Origin: Ailanthus altissimus
Lineage: Eukaryota; Streptophyta; Magnoliopsida; Sapindales; Simaroubaceae
Direction: 5' to 3'
Assembly (NCBI GenBank): GCA_946807835.1
Contig: OX327697.1
Coordinates: 11,777,001 to 11,841,000 of the forward strand
Length of the DNA stretch: 64,000 nucleotides
The translations under genes were made by a program, and so were the position numbers. The notes under the pieces are model-generated. The model did not search any database. It was given only the letters and a program-made list of their open reading frames with translations, and had not been told where the DNA came from. Shown here in pieces: positions 48,173 through 58,082 of this stretch; position 1 is the stretch's first letter; the number at the start of each line of letters is the position of its first letter.

Positions 48173-48586
48173 AAAATGCTCAAAATTTACTTAATGGACT
48201 CTGATACATAATCAATCAAGAATATATTATAGTTTATCTTTCAGTAAAAATTACAATATATGTCATCATAATTTCAATGCCTTTATAATCTTTATTAGGC
48301 AAATAAATATTTCTAATTAAATATAAATGTGATCTTTGGATGCACAAAATATATTTAAACACAGTATTGAATAGTAACAACTACAAACATAAAATGCTCA
48401 AAATTTACTTAATGGACTCTGATACATAATCAATCAAGAATATATTATAGTTTATCTTTCAGTAAAAATTACAATATATGTCATCATAATTTCAATGCCT
48501 TTATAATTTTTATTAGGCAAATAAATATTTCTAATTAAATATACATGTGATCTTTGGATGCACAAAATATATTTAAACACAGTATT
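48151..48586. repeat. Near-identical 218-base tandem duplication
   Basis: Unit 1 is 48151-48368 and unit 2 is 48369-48586. I see only two base differences between them. They lie at the gag start and leader of copia B. Confidence 0.9.
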
Positions 48587-49076
48587 AATTTACCTCTATA
48601 ATGTTTACTATTCATAGAATAACTTTTACACCTTTGGGTATATCTTAAATTTCTCATGATTAGTAAACACCAATTTATCCAATTATGTACATAATATGTA
48701 TTTTTAAAAGGATAAATGGTCTTTAATTTTATACATGAACCGTCTTTAAGTTTGACCGTTTTGGTGACTAACAAACTATACCATGAAGTCATGTATGTTC
48801 AGTAACTTATATAGAAAAGACATTAATGTGTATAAAACATGTCAAAAAATATTCATTATCACCATCAAGATTATCCAACAAAATAATATACAATAAAACT
48901 AAAATTGATCTATGTATGGTGAAGACATAATCATTCAATTTTTGGTTTTTTTTTTCTTTATATATGTATATATATATATATAACAAGGATCCTAAAATCT
49001 AGATTGATGATCGCATGATTATATAATAATCAAATATAGATCATAATGGGAGAAATTTTATATTCAAAAACCTGAA
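48587..49076 (-). other. Leader of copia B
   Basis: Non-coding sequence between gag and primer site, including a TA-rich microsatellite around 48958-48982. Confidence 0.5.
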
Positions 49077-49088
49077 GCTCTGATACCA
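49077..49088 (-). promoter_or_regulatory. tRNA-Met primer binding site of copia B
   Basis: Perfect TGGTATCAGAGC on the minus strand, two bases from the 5' LTR edge at 49091. Confidence 0.9.
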
Positions 49089-49090
49089 CA

Positions 49091-49758
49091 TGTAAATTTT
49101 AAGCTTAAATATATGCATGGATACATATAGGTAATAAATCAGGATCTTGAACAATATAATTCTCACAAAGTTATTTCGAAAAACATACCTAATGCAGAAG
49201 AATTAATCATCATTATAAATTAATTTCTCTCCCCTCACCCTTTATCCAAATCCATAATACTCTTAATGTGAATTACTTTATAAGGAATGATCTATAATTT
49301 GAAGAAAAAAAACTTCAATGATAGATATTAGGTTATTATTTCTTTGCAAGAGTTAACCTTATATAGACTACAAATAGAAATGAGCACTCATTAAAATAAA
49401 GTACCTTTTGAACTTTTCAGTAGTATTAATGAAAATGCCCTTTGAGCTTTCTAAAAATATTAATAGAAGTACCATTTGAATTTTCTAGTAGTATTAATGA
49501 AAATAGCTATTAGGCTTCATACCCCTTAATTGTTTTATTTATTGTCTCACTAATATCTCATTAGACATTATGATATAATATGACCTTATAACTTTTCAAT
49601 TACTTTAATAGGTAGGGAAATAACCAATAATCAAGTAGACATTAATTTGATACATTTAACAAATAATTAAATGAACATGTGAGATTTATTTTCACTATTA
49701 AATTTTAATATTTTTTATTTATTTGATTATTAGACTATAATCATGACATAATCTAACA
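49091..49758 (-). repeat. 5' LTR of copia B
   Basis: Plus-strand edges TGTAAATTT and ATCTAACA (minus-strand start TGTTAGATTATG). Collinear with 30315-30987. Confidence 0.8.
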
Positions 49759-49974
49759 TTCTATTATTCAAGAGTAGCTAATTGACCAAATAAATTTATA
49801 TGTTGAAAAAATTCTTTCACACAAAATGTTGTTAATGGACTACTACCAATCAAAAGAAAATACTTTTGAGTTAAGCAAACACGTATTCAATTGATTCTAG
49901 TTGAAAATAAATTTAAGGTGTTATGTTTGTTTCAAACGAACCTCATAGATTATAAACTTTTATTTCATATTAAA
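49759..49974. other. Unassigned flank of copia B
   Basis: No recognisable feature. Confidence 0.3.
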
Positions 49975-50165
49975 GAAAAATTTCAGAGCTCAGTTGGGAT
50001 CCCATCCCAGTCCCACCTGTCACAAATTAATTTAATTTTTTTTATATGGAAAAGGAAAATCTTTTTTTTTTATGTAGTCAACGAGGGATTTGAACATAGA
50101 ATTTTTACTTAGTAAAATTATACATTGCAAGTCTTTTTACCACTAAACCATTCAAGTGCAAAAGT
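49975..50165 (-). mobile_element. Probable tRNA-derived SINE
   Basis: Read on the minus strand from about 50160: GGTTTAGTGGTAAAAAG resembles a pol III A box and, 45-50 bases on, GTTCAAATCCC (complement of 50085-50095) resembles a B box. A-rich runs and a GGTGGGACTGGGATGGGAT stretch follow. This layout fits a plant tRNA-related SINE. I found no clear target duplication, and a decayed tRNA gene is an alternative. Confidence 0.45.
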
Positions 50166-52029
50166 AATCTAACTTATTGAAATTTGTTCTTTTGTGCTGT
50201 GTGTGGTTCATTAGCATGTAAAGTTATCGATATGTATAGCATGGGCTACAATATATACGAAGGAAAGTGAGTGGTTCATTAGATTCGATTTCTCTTGGAG
50301 GAGAAAATGAAAATTACAAAGCTGAAAGCAAATGCAAGAATGAGCCTGGGCAGGGGTCATAATCATTAAATGTCCATCAAAAGGGAAGAGGGCCTGTTTC
50401 TAAGCATTTGAGTCAGTAAATAACTGTTCTTCATCATGAGATTTGAGAAAATCTAGTCATTTTTAGCAAAGCTAAGAAACTCGTTTGAACTTCTCTTAAT
50501 TGTAAATGACAAGCAACCAGGCGCATACAAATAAAACTATCTGATTCACAGTTCAAGTTTTGTAAGCACATAGGGATTATATAGTATATAATATAATAAG
50601 GGGAAATTCCAAATGAAATCAAAATGAATTTCTATCACAGCAATCCTCTTAAAACCCTAATGCACATGAAAATTATAAATTTGATTTGAATCTCGTAGCG
50701 TAGGAGAGAAAGGGTAGCTTTAGAGATGCCGAAAAGGTCAAATTTAGAATATGATAAGTAGCTAATAAGTTCTTCAATATGAACAAACATACGATCCAAA
50801 CAAGAACGAGTAAAATATAATTTAAGACTTTGTTCTTAAGTACTAGTATTCAAAGTAAGAACAAGTAAAACAATTAAACAAAACATTATTACCAATTTAA
50901 ATTTTTGGGTTAAATCAATAATTTAAAATTAGTCTATCATATTCTAATTTTGTCCTTTGTTAACCTAATAACAACATCACTTAACGATTTCTCACTTTCT
51001 TAATTGTTATTGTTTTAGTTCATTCTCATTCTTAATTACAGGATTAGCAAGACTTTGGCTTCTTAATTTCCTCACCTAAAGCAAATGGCCGGTTTTGACT
51101 TTTGGCAGAAATTCAAGGTTTTTAGCTCTTTAATTAATTATATAATTTTTGGATAATTGAAAATATTGTTGACCTTGGACTGTGTACTACGGTTGTTGGA
51201 TATTTGATTTCAACAATTGAGTTCATTTAAATTGATAGTCACTATTTTGATTTGAGCTTCACTAATTCAAGTTATACAATTAAACCCAAGTTTACAATTA
51301 AGACCATGATTTGCAAACTAATGGGCTAATAATTCCGTGATTTTAAATGTTTAAAGCATTCAATTATCTTCAACAAAAATTCACAAGTTATTGTCTTCCA
51401 AAGTTGACAAAATGATTTCACTATTTTTGACTAATCATGTTATCAATTGGGCTCCCTTTCTACTACATTGGTAGCTTGGATACAAATTTTCTGCTTTTTA
51501 ATAAAATTATGCCGGTATGCCGTTTGTATTTATCAAATGTCATAAAATTATATTAACTGCATTGATGAAATATTATATTATTCTTAATTACATTTAAAAT
51601 AAATATTAAATGATCGACTAATAAAATCTCTATGGGTCATACAAGAGATTTATGCATATGTTATTTGCACATTTCTGGTCATATTAGAGAACGAGAGAAA
51701 TTAAAGTTATATATTTAATTTTTGAAAAAAAATCAATTATATTTTAAAAAATGTATACTTCATCCTATTTATTAAAAGTTAATATTTCTTCTTCTTTGTT
51801 TTTACATTTATACTGTGTTTGATTTTTTTTTTTTTTGAGTAACACTGCCCATATAAATGTTTATACAAATTGATGTATTATTCAGATATTTATTGGATGA
51901 CACGTGAAATTTAATATAATAAATTTGTTGATAGTGGGTCTCAGTTGTACGTTGAGTCCTCAGTCATAAATGATTTTTTCTTTTAAGAACAATGATCTAG
52001 TTTGAAGATATGTTAATTTGGTTTCTCTT
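50166..52029. other. Apparently low-copy AT-rich sequence without a gene
   Basis: No match to other parts of the window. An AAAACCCTAA word at about 50651 and a short ATG frame at about 50728 were noted but do not make a gene. Confidence 0.3.
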
Positions 52030-52273
52030 GATCACTCCTAAGCCTAAGATTGGTATCTGCACTCACAAAATCGGTTAAGACTGTATTAGTTGTTATCTCT
52101 AACAATAATCTTCTGATACTCAAATCAGCAATAAGCTTGATAAGAAAAATAAAGGTGATCATAAATAATGTGTTTAGATAGGTTTACTTGCTTTTTTTTT
52201 TCTCTTTTTAATCTCTTAAGATAGCATGGATTTAGGCTTCCTTAGGTGCTTAGCCATTGTCATGTGCGAATAA
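52030..52273 (+). repeat. Possible gypsy LTR fragment
   Basis: The order of short segments (TGCACTCACAAAATCGG, then CTTCTGATACTCAAATCAGC and AATAAGCTTGA) recalls LTRs of Tat-group elements in plants. No second copy is present in the window and no boundaries are visible, so this is a weak call. Confidence 0.25.
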
Positions 52274-52446
52274 TTCGAGATTGTAGGATTAGATATGTCC
52301 GAGATCATAAAAATGAGATATACTCAAGATTTTAGAGATAAAATACTCATGAGATTCTAGGGGTAAAAATCCCCGATATCTTAGAGATAAATCGTGTTCG
52401 AGATTATAATGATAAAATGTGTCCAAGTTTGTAGAGATAAATTATT
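52274..52446. repeat. Degenerate 25-base tandem repeat
   Basis: Seven units beginning near 52274, 52298, 52323, 52346, 52371, 52397 and 52422. A rough unit is TTCGAGATTnTAGAGATAAAATnTG. Units differ at many positions. Confidence 0.75.
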
Positions 52447-53592
52447 GCCTCATTTCTTAAGTAGTTTTGTCATAAGATGAGTGGTGAGGTCGGTCAATTT
52501 AAGGTACCTGAGCACAACGGCAAAATTATCGAAGAAAAACTTATCACGTGTTGTTTTCAACCCCCTTGAATTTTTTTTTAGGCTTGTAGCCTTAAGTCTT
52601 ATACACAAGTCAATAAGTATGGGCCTTTGATAGGTGGGGCTTCAATGGCTAAGTGTCAAAATGGGATGTTGCTATTGATCTCGGATTTGGACTTTTGGTG
52701 AAGGCCATGGGGTTAGGCCTCACCCTTGGTGAATTGGTCCTAGACAAGACTCTAGGGGCAACATAATTAAATGAATCACATATGTTAACAGTTATATATG
52801 ACATCAATTTATATAGAGTGGTGTTACGTTATTGAGATACATATTTTATATTTCAATTGATGTATTATTAATTAATAACTATTATTTGAGGTAGTTGTTA
52901 ATTTTTTATTATTGTAATAATTATTATAATATTAATTAATAATGAATACATTAAAAATTATATTTATTAAAATAAAAAAATTTATATCGCAATTATTTAA
53001 ATACAGTATTATTGATTTATATAATATAATTTGTATGAAGAGATTTATCCTTTTTTTCGTTTTAGTATTATAATAATATATAATAGCTTTGCTTAAAAAA
53101 AAAGAAATTATGACAAATAATTTAGAATAATATTATATTTTTAAAATTTTTATTTTTAAATTTGTTATTTTAAGTATGCATTAAATAATTATTAAGTAGT
53201 TAATTTTTAATTTTAAAAATGATTTATCATTTTATTAATTAATTATTAAATTATTTAAAATAAAATTATAAAATATATTTTGAGAAGGATAGTATTTCTC
53301 AATAAGTTATAGAGGCACTCAAAGCTTTTCTAAAGAAAGTGGTGGTGATTTGATTACCATCTTTGTGGTATTTAATTTACGAACCATCACTGTCGAGGTG
53401 AGTCACGCTCGAATATCTGGCTTAAGATTGATAGGCTCGCACACGCGTCGTTCGATATACAGAACAGAATCGTAATTTTAATAATTTTATTCATGTAAAA
53501 CGTGTCAGTTAAAAGAAGTCGGGTACGCGTCGGCTGTAGAGTTGTTGTTGCAGTGGACGTCATCATCAAACGGATGAATCTGAAAGAAATTT
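52447..53592. other. AT-rich stretch with a CpG-containing end
   Basis: 52800-53340 is very AT-rich without features. 53380-53590 keeps several CpG sites, including two ACGCGTCG words, unlike the C-depleted repeats around it. No supported gene. Confidence 0.35.
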
Positions 53593-54040
53593 GGGAAAAT
53601 TTCAGAAATAACCCTTTTATTTTTTCATTATTCTTTTTTAACCAAATGCAATATGGTTATACTTTATTAACCAAATAAATTACTTTTGGACAAGTATACC
53701 CTTTTACTGTTTGTACAGTACCCGCTACAGTGTACAGTATTATTGCTACAGTGTTTAATTAAATCAAAATTAAATATTTTTTGTTTATTAAAATTATATT
53801 TTTTATATTAGTTATTTATTTATTTTAATCATATTACTATAAAAATTACATAAATAATAAAATAATTTAATGTAGTTAAATTAAATTAAATAAATACACT
53901 ACCTAATATAATTTTATAAATAAATAAAAATTTAATTATATTTTTTATTAAAATTATATTTATTAATAAGTAAATACAATAATAAAATTTAATAAATATA
54001 ATTATTTATTTATGAATAATAAAAAAATAAAAAAAAATAA

Positions 54041-54190
54041 GTGTCACAAAGGCTATCTCAGCCATCGCATCTCGGGCCTGAGATGGCCCCGAGATGCCCT
54101 CGAGATGTGATGGTGGCTACCATGCCATCGCATCTCGGGCTCGAGATGGCCCCGAGATGCGATGGTGGCCATCGCTACAGTGTACAGTGT
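54041..54190. repeat. GC-rich palindromic cassette 1
   Basis: Made of repeats of CCATCGCATCTCGGG and its complement, bounded outside by GTGTCACAAAGGC and inside by GCTACAGTGTACAGTG. Inverted counterpart of cassettes 2 and 3. Confidence 0.85.
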
Positions 54191-54330
54191 TTTTATAAAT
54201 ACACTAACTATATTAAATTATTTTATTATTTATGTAAATTTTATAGAAATATGATTAAAATAAATAAATAACTAATATAAAAAAATATAATTTTAATAAA
54301 CAAAAAATATTTAATTTTGATTTAATTAAT

Positions 54331-54540
54331 CACTGTAGCAAAAACACTGTACACTGTAGCGATGGCCACCATCGCATCTCGGGGCCATCTCGAGCCCTAG
54401 ATGCGATGGCCACCATCGCATCTCGGGGCCATCTCGAGCCCGAGATGCGATGGCATGGTAGCCACCATCGCATCTCGAGGGCATCTCGGGGCCATCTCGG
54501 GCCCGAGATGCGATGGCTGAGATAGCCTTTGTGACACTTA
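54331..54540. repeat. GC-rich palindromic cassette 2
   Basis: Complement of cassette 1 with one extra CCATCGCATCTCGGGGCC module. It contains the perfect palindrome CATCTCGGGCCCGAGATG. Confidence 0.85.
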
Positions 54541-54826
54541 TATTTTTTTTATTTTTTTATTATTCATAAATAAATAATTATATTTATTAAATTTTATTAT
54601 TGTATTTACTTATTAATAAATATAATTTTAATAAAAAATATAATTAAATTTTTATTTATTTATAAAATTATATTAGTTAGTGTATTTATTTAGTTTAATT
54701 TAACTACATTAAATTATTTTATTATTTATGTAAATTTTATAGAAATATGATTAAAATAAATAAATAACTAATATAAAAAAATATAATTTTAATAAACAAA
54801 AAATATTTAATTTTGATTTAATTAAT

Positions 54827-55036
54827 CACTGTAGCAAAAACACTGTACACTGTAGCGATGGCCACCATCGCATCTCGGGGCCATCTCGAGCCCTAGATGC
54901 GATGGCCACCATCGCATCTCGGGGCCATCTCGAGCCCGAGATGCGATGGCATGGTAGCCACCATCGCATCTCGAGGGCATCTCGGGGCCATCTCGGGCCC
55001 GAGATGCGATGGCTGAGATAGCCTTTGTGACACTTA
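54827..55036. repeat. GC-rich palindromic cassette 3
   Basis: Copy of cassette 2 displaced by exactly 496 bases, with no difference that I can see inside the cassette. Confidence 0.85.
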
Positions 55037-55483
55037 TATTTTTTTTATTTTTTTATTATTCATAAATAAATAATTATATTTATTAAATTTTATTATTGTA
55101 TTTACTTATTAATAAATATAATTTTAATAAAAAATATAATTAAATTTTTATTTATTTATAAAATTATATTAGTTAGTGTATTTATTTAGTTTAATTTAAC
55201 TACATTAAATTATTTTATTATTTATGTAATTTTTATAGTAATATGATTAAAATAAATAAATAACTAATATAAAAAAATATAATTTTAATAAACAAAAAAT
55301 ATTTAATTTTGATTTAATTAAACACTGTAGCAATAATACTGTACACTGTAGCGGGTACTGTACAAACAGTAAAAGGGTATACTTGTCCAAAAGTAATTTA
55401 TTTGGTTAATAAAGTATAACCATATTGCATTTGGTTAAAAAAGAATAATGAAAAAATAAAAGGGTTATTTCTGAAATTTTCCC

Positions 55484-56585
55484 AAAAAATTTCCATCCTA
55501 AATAAGAAATAAATATATATATATAATATATAAAATAGAGAGAAAACAGCAGGCCTGCACTTACACGTGTTTCTTGCTGAGTTTGTGTAAAACGTGGATT
55601 TCACAAGGAAATGGTGAGATTGCGTGGAAAATGAATTCTAAACTACGAGTTAATTTATACCTACTCATTTATACAAATTAATTCAACGTAATAAAACATT
55701 AACCCCACTAAAAACTAAACACGTAAGACTTTTAAAACAATGAATATGCAAGTCCTTTAAGAGGTGTAGGAGAAGTCTTATTATATAAGCATCTTTGGCG
55801 CTATACCTCACAACTGTTGAAAATATTTGATATTAAATTAGAAAATATTTTTGAGACTTGATCATGGTTTTTGGCTTCAATATCCTCAATATACATAAGT
55901 TCTCTAAGAGACTAATTATGTAAGTCCTTAAGATTTATTAACCTTAAAAGTAGATGAAAATATTCTTATCCACCATCAATCGACAACTCACATTATATTT
56001 ATTTTAAAAGATTTTGGAGTTAGAGATGTCCTAATTTTAAAAAGATTTTACATGGCACAATTCTATAAGAATTCTACATATCTCAAATTTAATTTTAGAA
56101 GAATTCTATAATGTACACCTATAAAATGAGGCTAAACATTGAAGTAAAGGGCTTCTTCTTCAATTCTTGAATAAAAAGCATATTATAATTTCAAAAAACG
56201 CATATGCACAACAAAGCTCCATTATAACCCCTAAGGCTCCAAGAAGTCATATTTGTAATTGCTTCGATTTCTTGTATTTTTGCAATAAAAACATAATTTA
56301 ATAGTACATTAAGTGAGTTTATTATACTCGTGAAATGGATGTAGGTTTACATTGAATCAAATTATTATAATTTTGCCTTTGTTTGTATTTGTCTTGAATG
56401 CATTTGAAGCTTTGAAAGCCTATCAAATACCAAAAAGTGGTCATTTAGCTTAGCCTTTCGAGAGGCCTATCAAATACCAAAAAGTGGTCATTTAGCTTAG
56501 CCTTTCGAGAGGCCTATCATTTTTCCCAAGAATATATAAATTCAATTTATATGAGCCCAAGATCTCCTAAAATTCAAGGTCAATA
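55484..56585 (+). repeat. 5' LTR end of a Tat/Ogre-like gypsy element
   Basis: The right end is fixed by the primer site at 56586; the LTR seems to end GTCAATA. TATAAAATGAGG near 56115 is a TATA-box candidate, followed by sequence typical of a U5. The LTR start is not visible; 55484-55700 may be older flank. It contains a 47-base tandem duplication. Confidence 0.5.
56418..56511. repeat. Perfect 47-base tandem duplication
   Basis: Units 56418-56464 and 56465-56511 are identical, and the first eight bases start a third copy. Confidence 0.95.
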
Positions 56586-56602
56586 GTTGGTGTTATTTGT
56601 GG
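56586..56602 (+). promoter_or_regulatory. Primer binding site of the Tat/Ogre-like element
   Basis: GTTGGTGTTATTTGTGG is GTTGGCGCCGTCTGTGG with only C-to-T and G-to-A changes; that consensus follows the 5' LTR in many Tat-group elements. Confidence 0.6.
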
Positions 56603-57087
56603 TAATAGAATAAAAAATCATGAAAGGCAACTAATTGAAGGTAGAAAAGAGTCAGTCTCAATCTATAATTGCTCAAGGCAATAAGCAAAACCAATAATTT
56701 TCGAAAATTCTAGACCAAGTAAGCCAACAATAGTCACTGGAACTATGAGATGATAATGTAACATACCAAGTCAAGACCATATTCGCCTAATGAATTAAAT
56801 TGAAAGAAAAACTAAAAAGAGCAAGGTAAGAGAGCAAAGAGTTGAGGGAGTTACTGACAGCAATGAAAAGCATGAAAGGCTACATAAGCAATACAAGTCC
56901 TGTAAAGTCTTTGACCGACAAGTTGGCTCGACCAATCCAAAGGAGTCTCTTCCACACCCATGAGGAATAGTAAGTTTCATACTCAACTTACTCGAGAATA
57001 AAAGGCAAGGAAAGATGAGACTCATTTGAGGAAGAAAGCCAACCCTAGAATAAGAAGTCGTGTTAAAAACACGATGACTAAGTACCC
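56603..57087 (+). other. Leader of the Tat/Ogre-like element
   Basis: A-rich sequence before gag; short plus-strand frames rich in K, E and R but no recognisable domain. Confidence 0.4.
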
Positions 57088-57840
57088 TTGAAGGAAAAAG
57101 TTAAAGGACTACAAGAGCGATTACATGAGCTAATGGAAGAGAAAAGAAGACTTCCTTCTCCAAAAATTACTAAGAATGAGAGAGAGTCTCCCTTTACCAA
57201 TGAGCTAAGAGACATGAAATTGCCTACGACCTTTAGACTTCCTAACCTCTCGGCCTACAAATACACAACCGACCCAAATTATTATGTGATCTAAGTGACT
57301 GACTTACTGTCCACTGCGAGATTAAGTCAAAATCAAATATATAAATTATTTCACATAAACCTGAAAAGACAGGCCCTCCTCTAGTATTAAAGCTTAAAAG
57401 TATAGGCGCATCTACTTTTACAAGAAGTTAATTGATAAGTTCATCCAACACTTTCGTAAAGCCTACAATCTAGCCAAAGATCCCTAATAATTAAAGAAGC
57501 ACATGCACAGTCGAATAAAGAGCTTGTGAGACTTTGTGGATTGATTCCACCAAAACGAAATCCAACTTGGGGCATTCAACCTCTTAGCTGCCTCAGAGGC
57601 CCTAAGAGAAAAACTGGGACTAAATCTATTTTGGTACTACTTGATTGAGAATTCAATTATGACCTATAAAGTTGTCTATCACTATACACCTAATTACATA
57701 AAGACCAAGGAAAAAGAAGCGAAGAGGATGAAGGCTACAAATGCCCGAGAAATTTCTTCACCACAATTAAGAAGGCCATTACATGATGCTCAAGAAAGTT
57801 GGATTACAGACACACAAGCCCAAGCATGTAGAGACAAATA
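57088..57840 (+). pseudogene. gag: Gag of the Tat/Ogre-like element
   Basis: The 57088-57294 frame starts MKEKVKGLQERLHELMEEKR, a charged helical segment, and ends ESPFTNELRDMKLPTTFRLP with YKYTTDPNYYV. The S-P-F-x-x-E-I/L...P-x-x-F-x-x-P-x-x-x-x-Y-x-x-T-x-D-P pattern opens the Gag capsid domain of Tat-group elements. After stops, KKLIDKFIQHFRKAYNLAKD and FHQNEIQLGAFNL with SEALREKLGLNLFWY follow. Some 50-100 codons of the capsid middle are missing or unreadable. No protease or polymerase follows; the next region is non-coding and repetitive. Confidence 0.65.
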
Positions 57841-58082
57841 GTCAAAGAATCATAAGATGATGAGCTCATAAAAAACACTATCCCTGGATTTATAATCTAT
57901 TACTTCTCTTTTTTCAATCTCATTTGTTTACATCTATTGTAATAAAAGGCAATTATGGTGCTCGAGCTTTCATATTCAATGTGCCAAATAATTATTATTC
58001 TCTTTCAGAATCTTTTGCATAATAAGCTCAATGTTCACCCAAAAAAGGCCGATTGAAGAACCAATAGGGTAGAGGTGATAGC
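57841..58082 (+). other. Non-coding stretch leading into the tandem array
   Basis: No gene. It ends with a first array-type unit (AATAGGGTAGAGGTGATAGC, 58063-58082), which is cut by the solo LTR at 58083. Confidence 0.45.

Larger units (their letters stand above)
30315..49758 (-). mobile_element. Copia element B (minus strand), split by copia A
   Basis: LTRs at 30315-30987 and 49091-49758 share long segments such as CTCTCCCCTCACCCTTTATCC. On the minus strand the order is 5' LTR, tRNA-Met primer site, gag, knuckle, integrase, reverse transcriptase, RNase H, polypurine tract and 3' LTR, with copia A inserted within integrase at 33500/46288. Flanks TTTCA (30310-30314) and TTCTA (49759-49763) match at only three positions. 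Without A it is about 6.7 kb, a somewhat long copia element. It belongs to a different family from A and C (about 670-base rather than 2.4-kb LTRs). Confidence 0.8.
54208..55200. repeat. 496-base tandem duplication inside the foldback element
   Basis: The segment from about 54208 recurs at +496, cassette and AT-rich spacer included, almost unchanged. Confidence 0.85.
53593..55483. mobile_element. Mutator-like foldback element (non-autonomous)
   Basis: The ends are GGGAAAATTTCAGAAATAAC and its complement, and the arms stay inverted for about 600 bases (53593-54190 against 54840-55483), nearly identical at the outer ends. Flanks AAGAAATTT (53584-53592) and AAAAAATTT (55484-55492) form a 9-bp duplication with one mismatch, the size made by Mutator-like transposases. 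There is no transposase. Very AT-rich sequence alternates with three GC-rich cassettes, and a 496-base tandem duplication enlarges the right side. Confidence 0.8.

Noticed and set aside
50080..50160. Functional tRNA gene
   Set aside because: A- and B-box-like words are present but no cloverleaf with a plausible anticodon arm and acceptor stem can be drawn.
50651..50765. Telo-box-like word followed by a short ATG frame (MPKRSNLEYDK)
   Set aside because: Eleven codons only, no splice pattern or downstream exon that I can recognise.
51085..51160. ATG frame MAGFDFWQKFK with a possible splice donor after it
   Set aside because: One short candidate exon without a partner; splice-like sequences are frequent by chance.
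52274..52446. CRISPR-like array
   Set aside because: Repeats are contiguous and degenerate without unique spacers, and the DNA is clearly plant nuclear.
53387..53569. 60-codon minus-strand frame next to the foldback element
   Set aside because: Low-complexity start (M, T and A runs), no known motif, and the frame is interrupted nearby; kept only as a note on CpG-containing host-like sequence.
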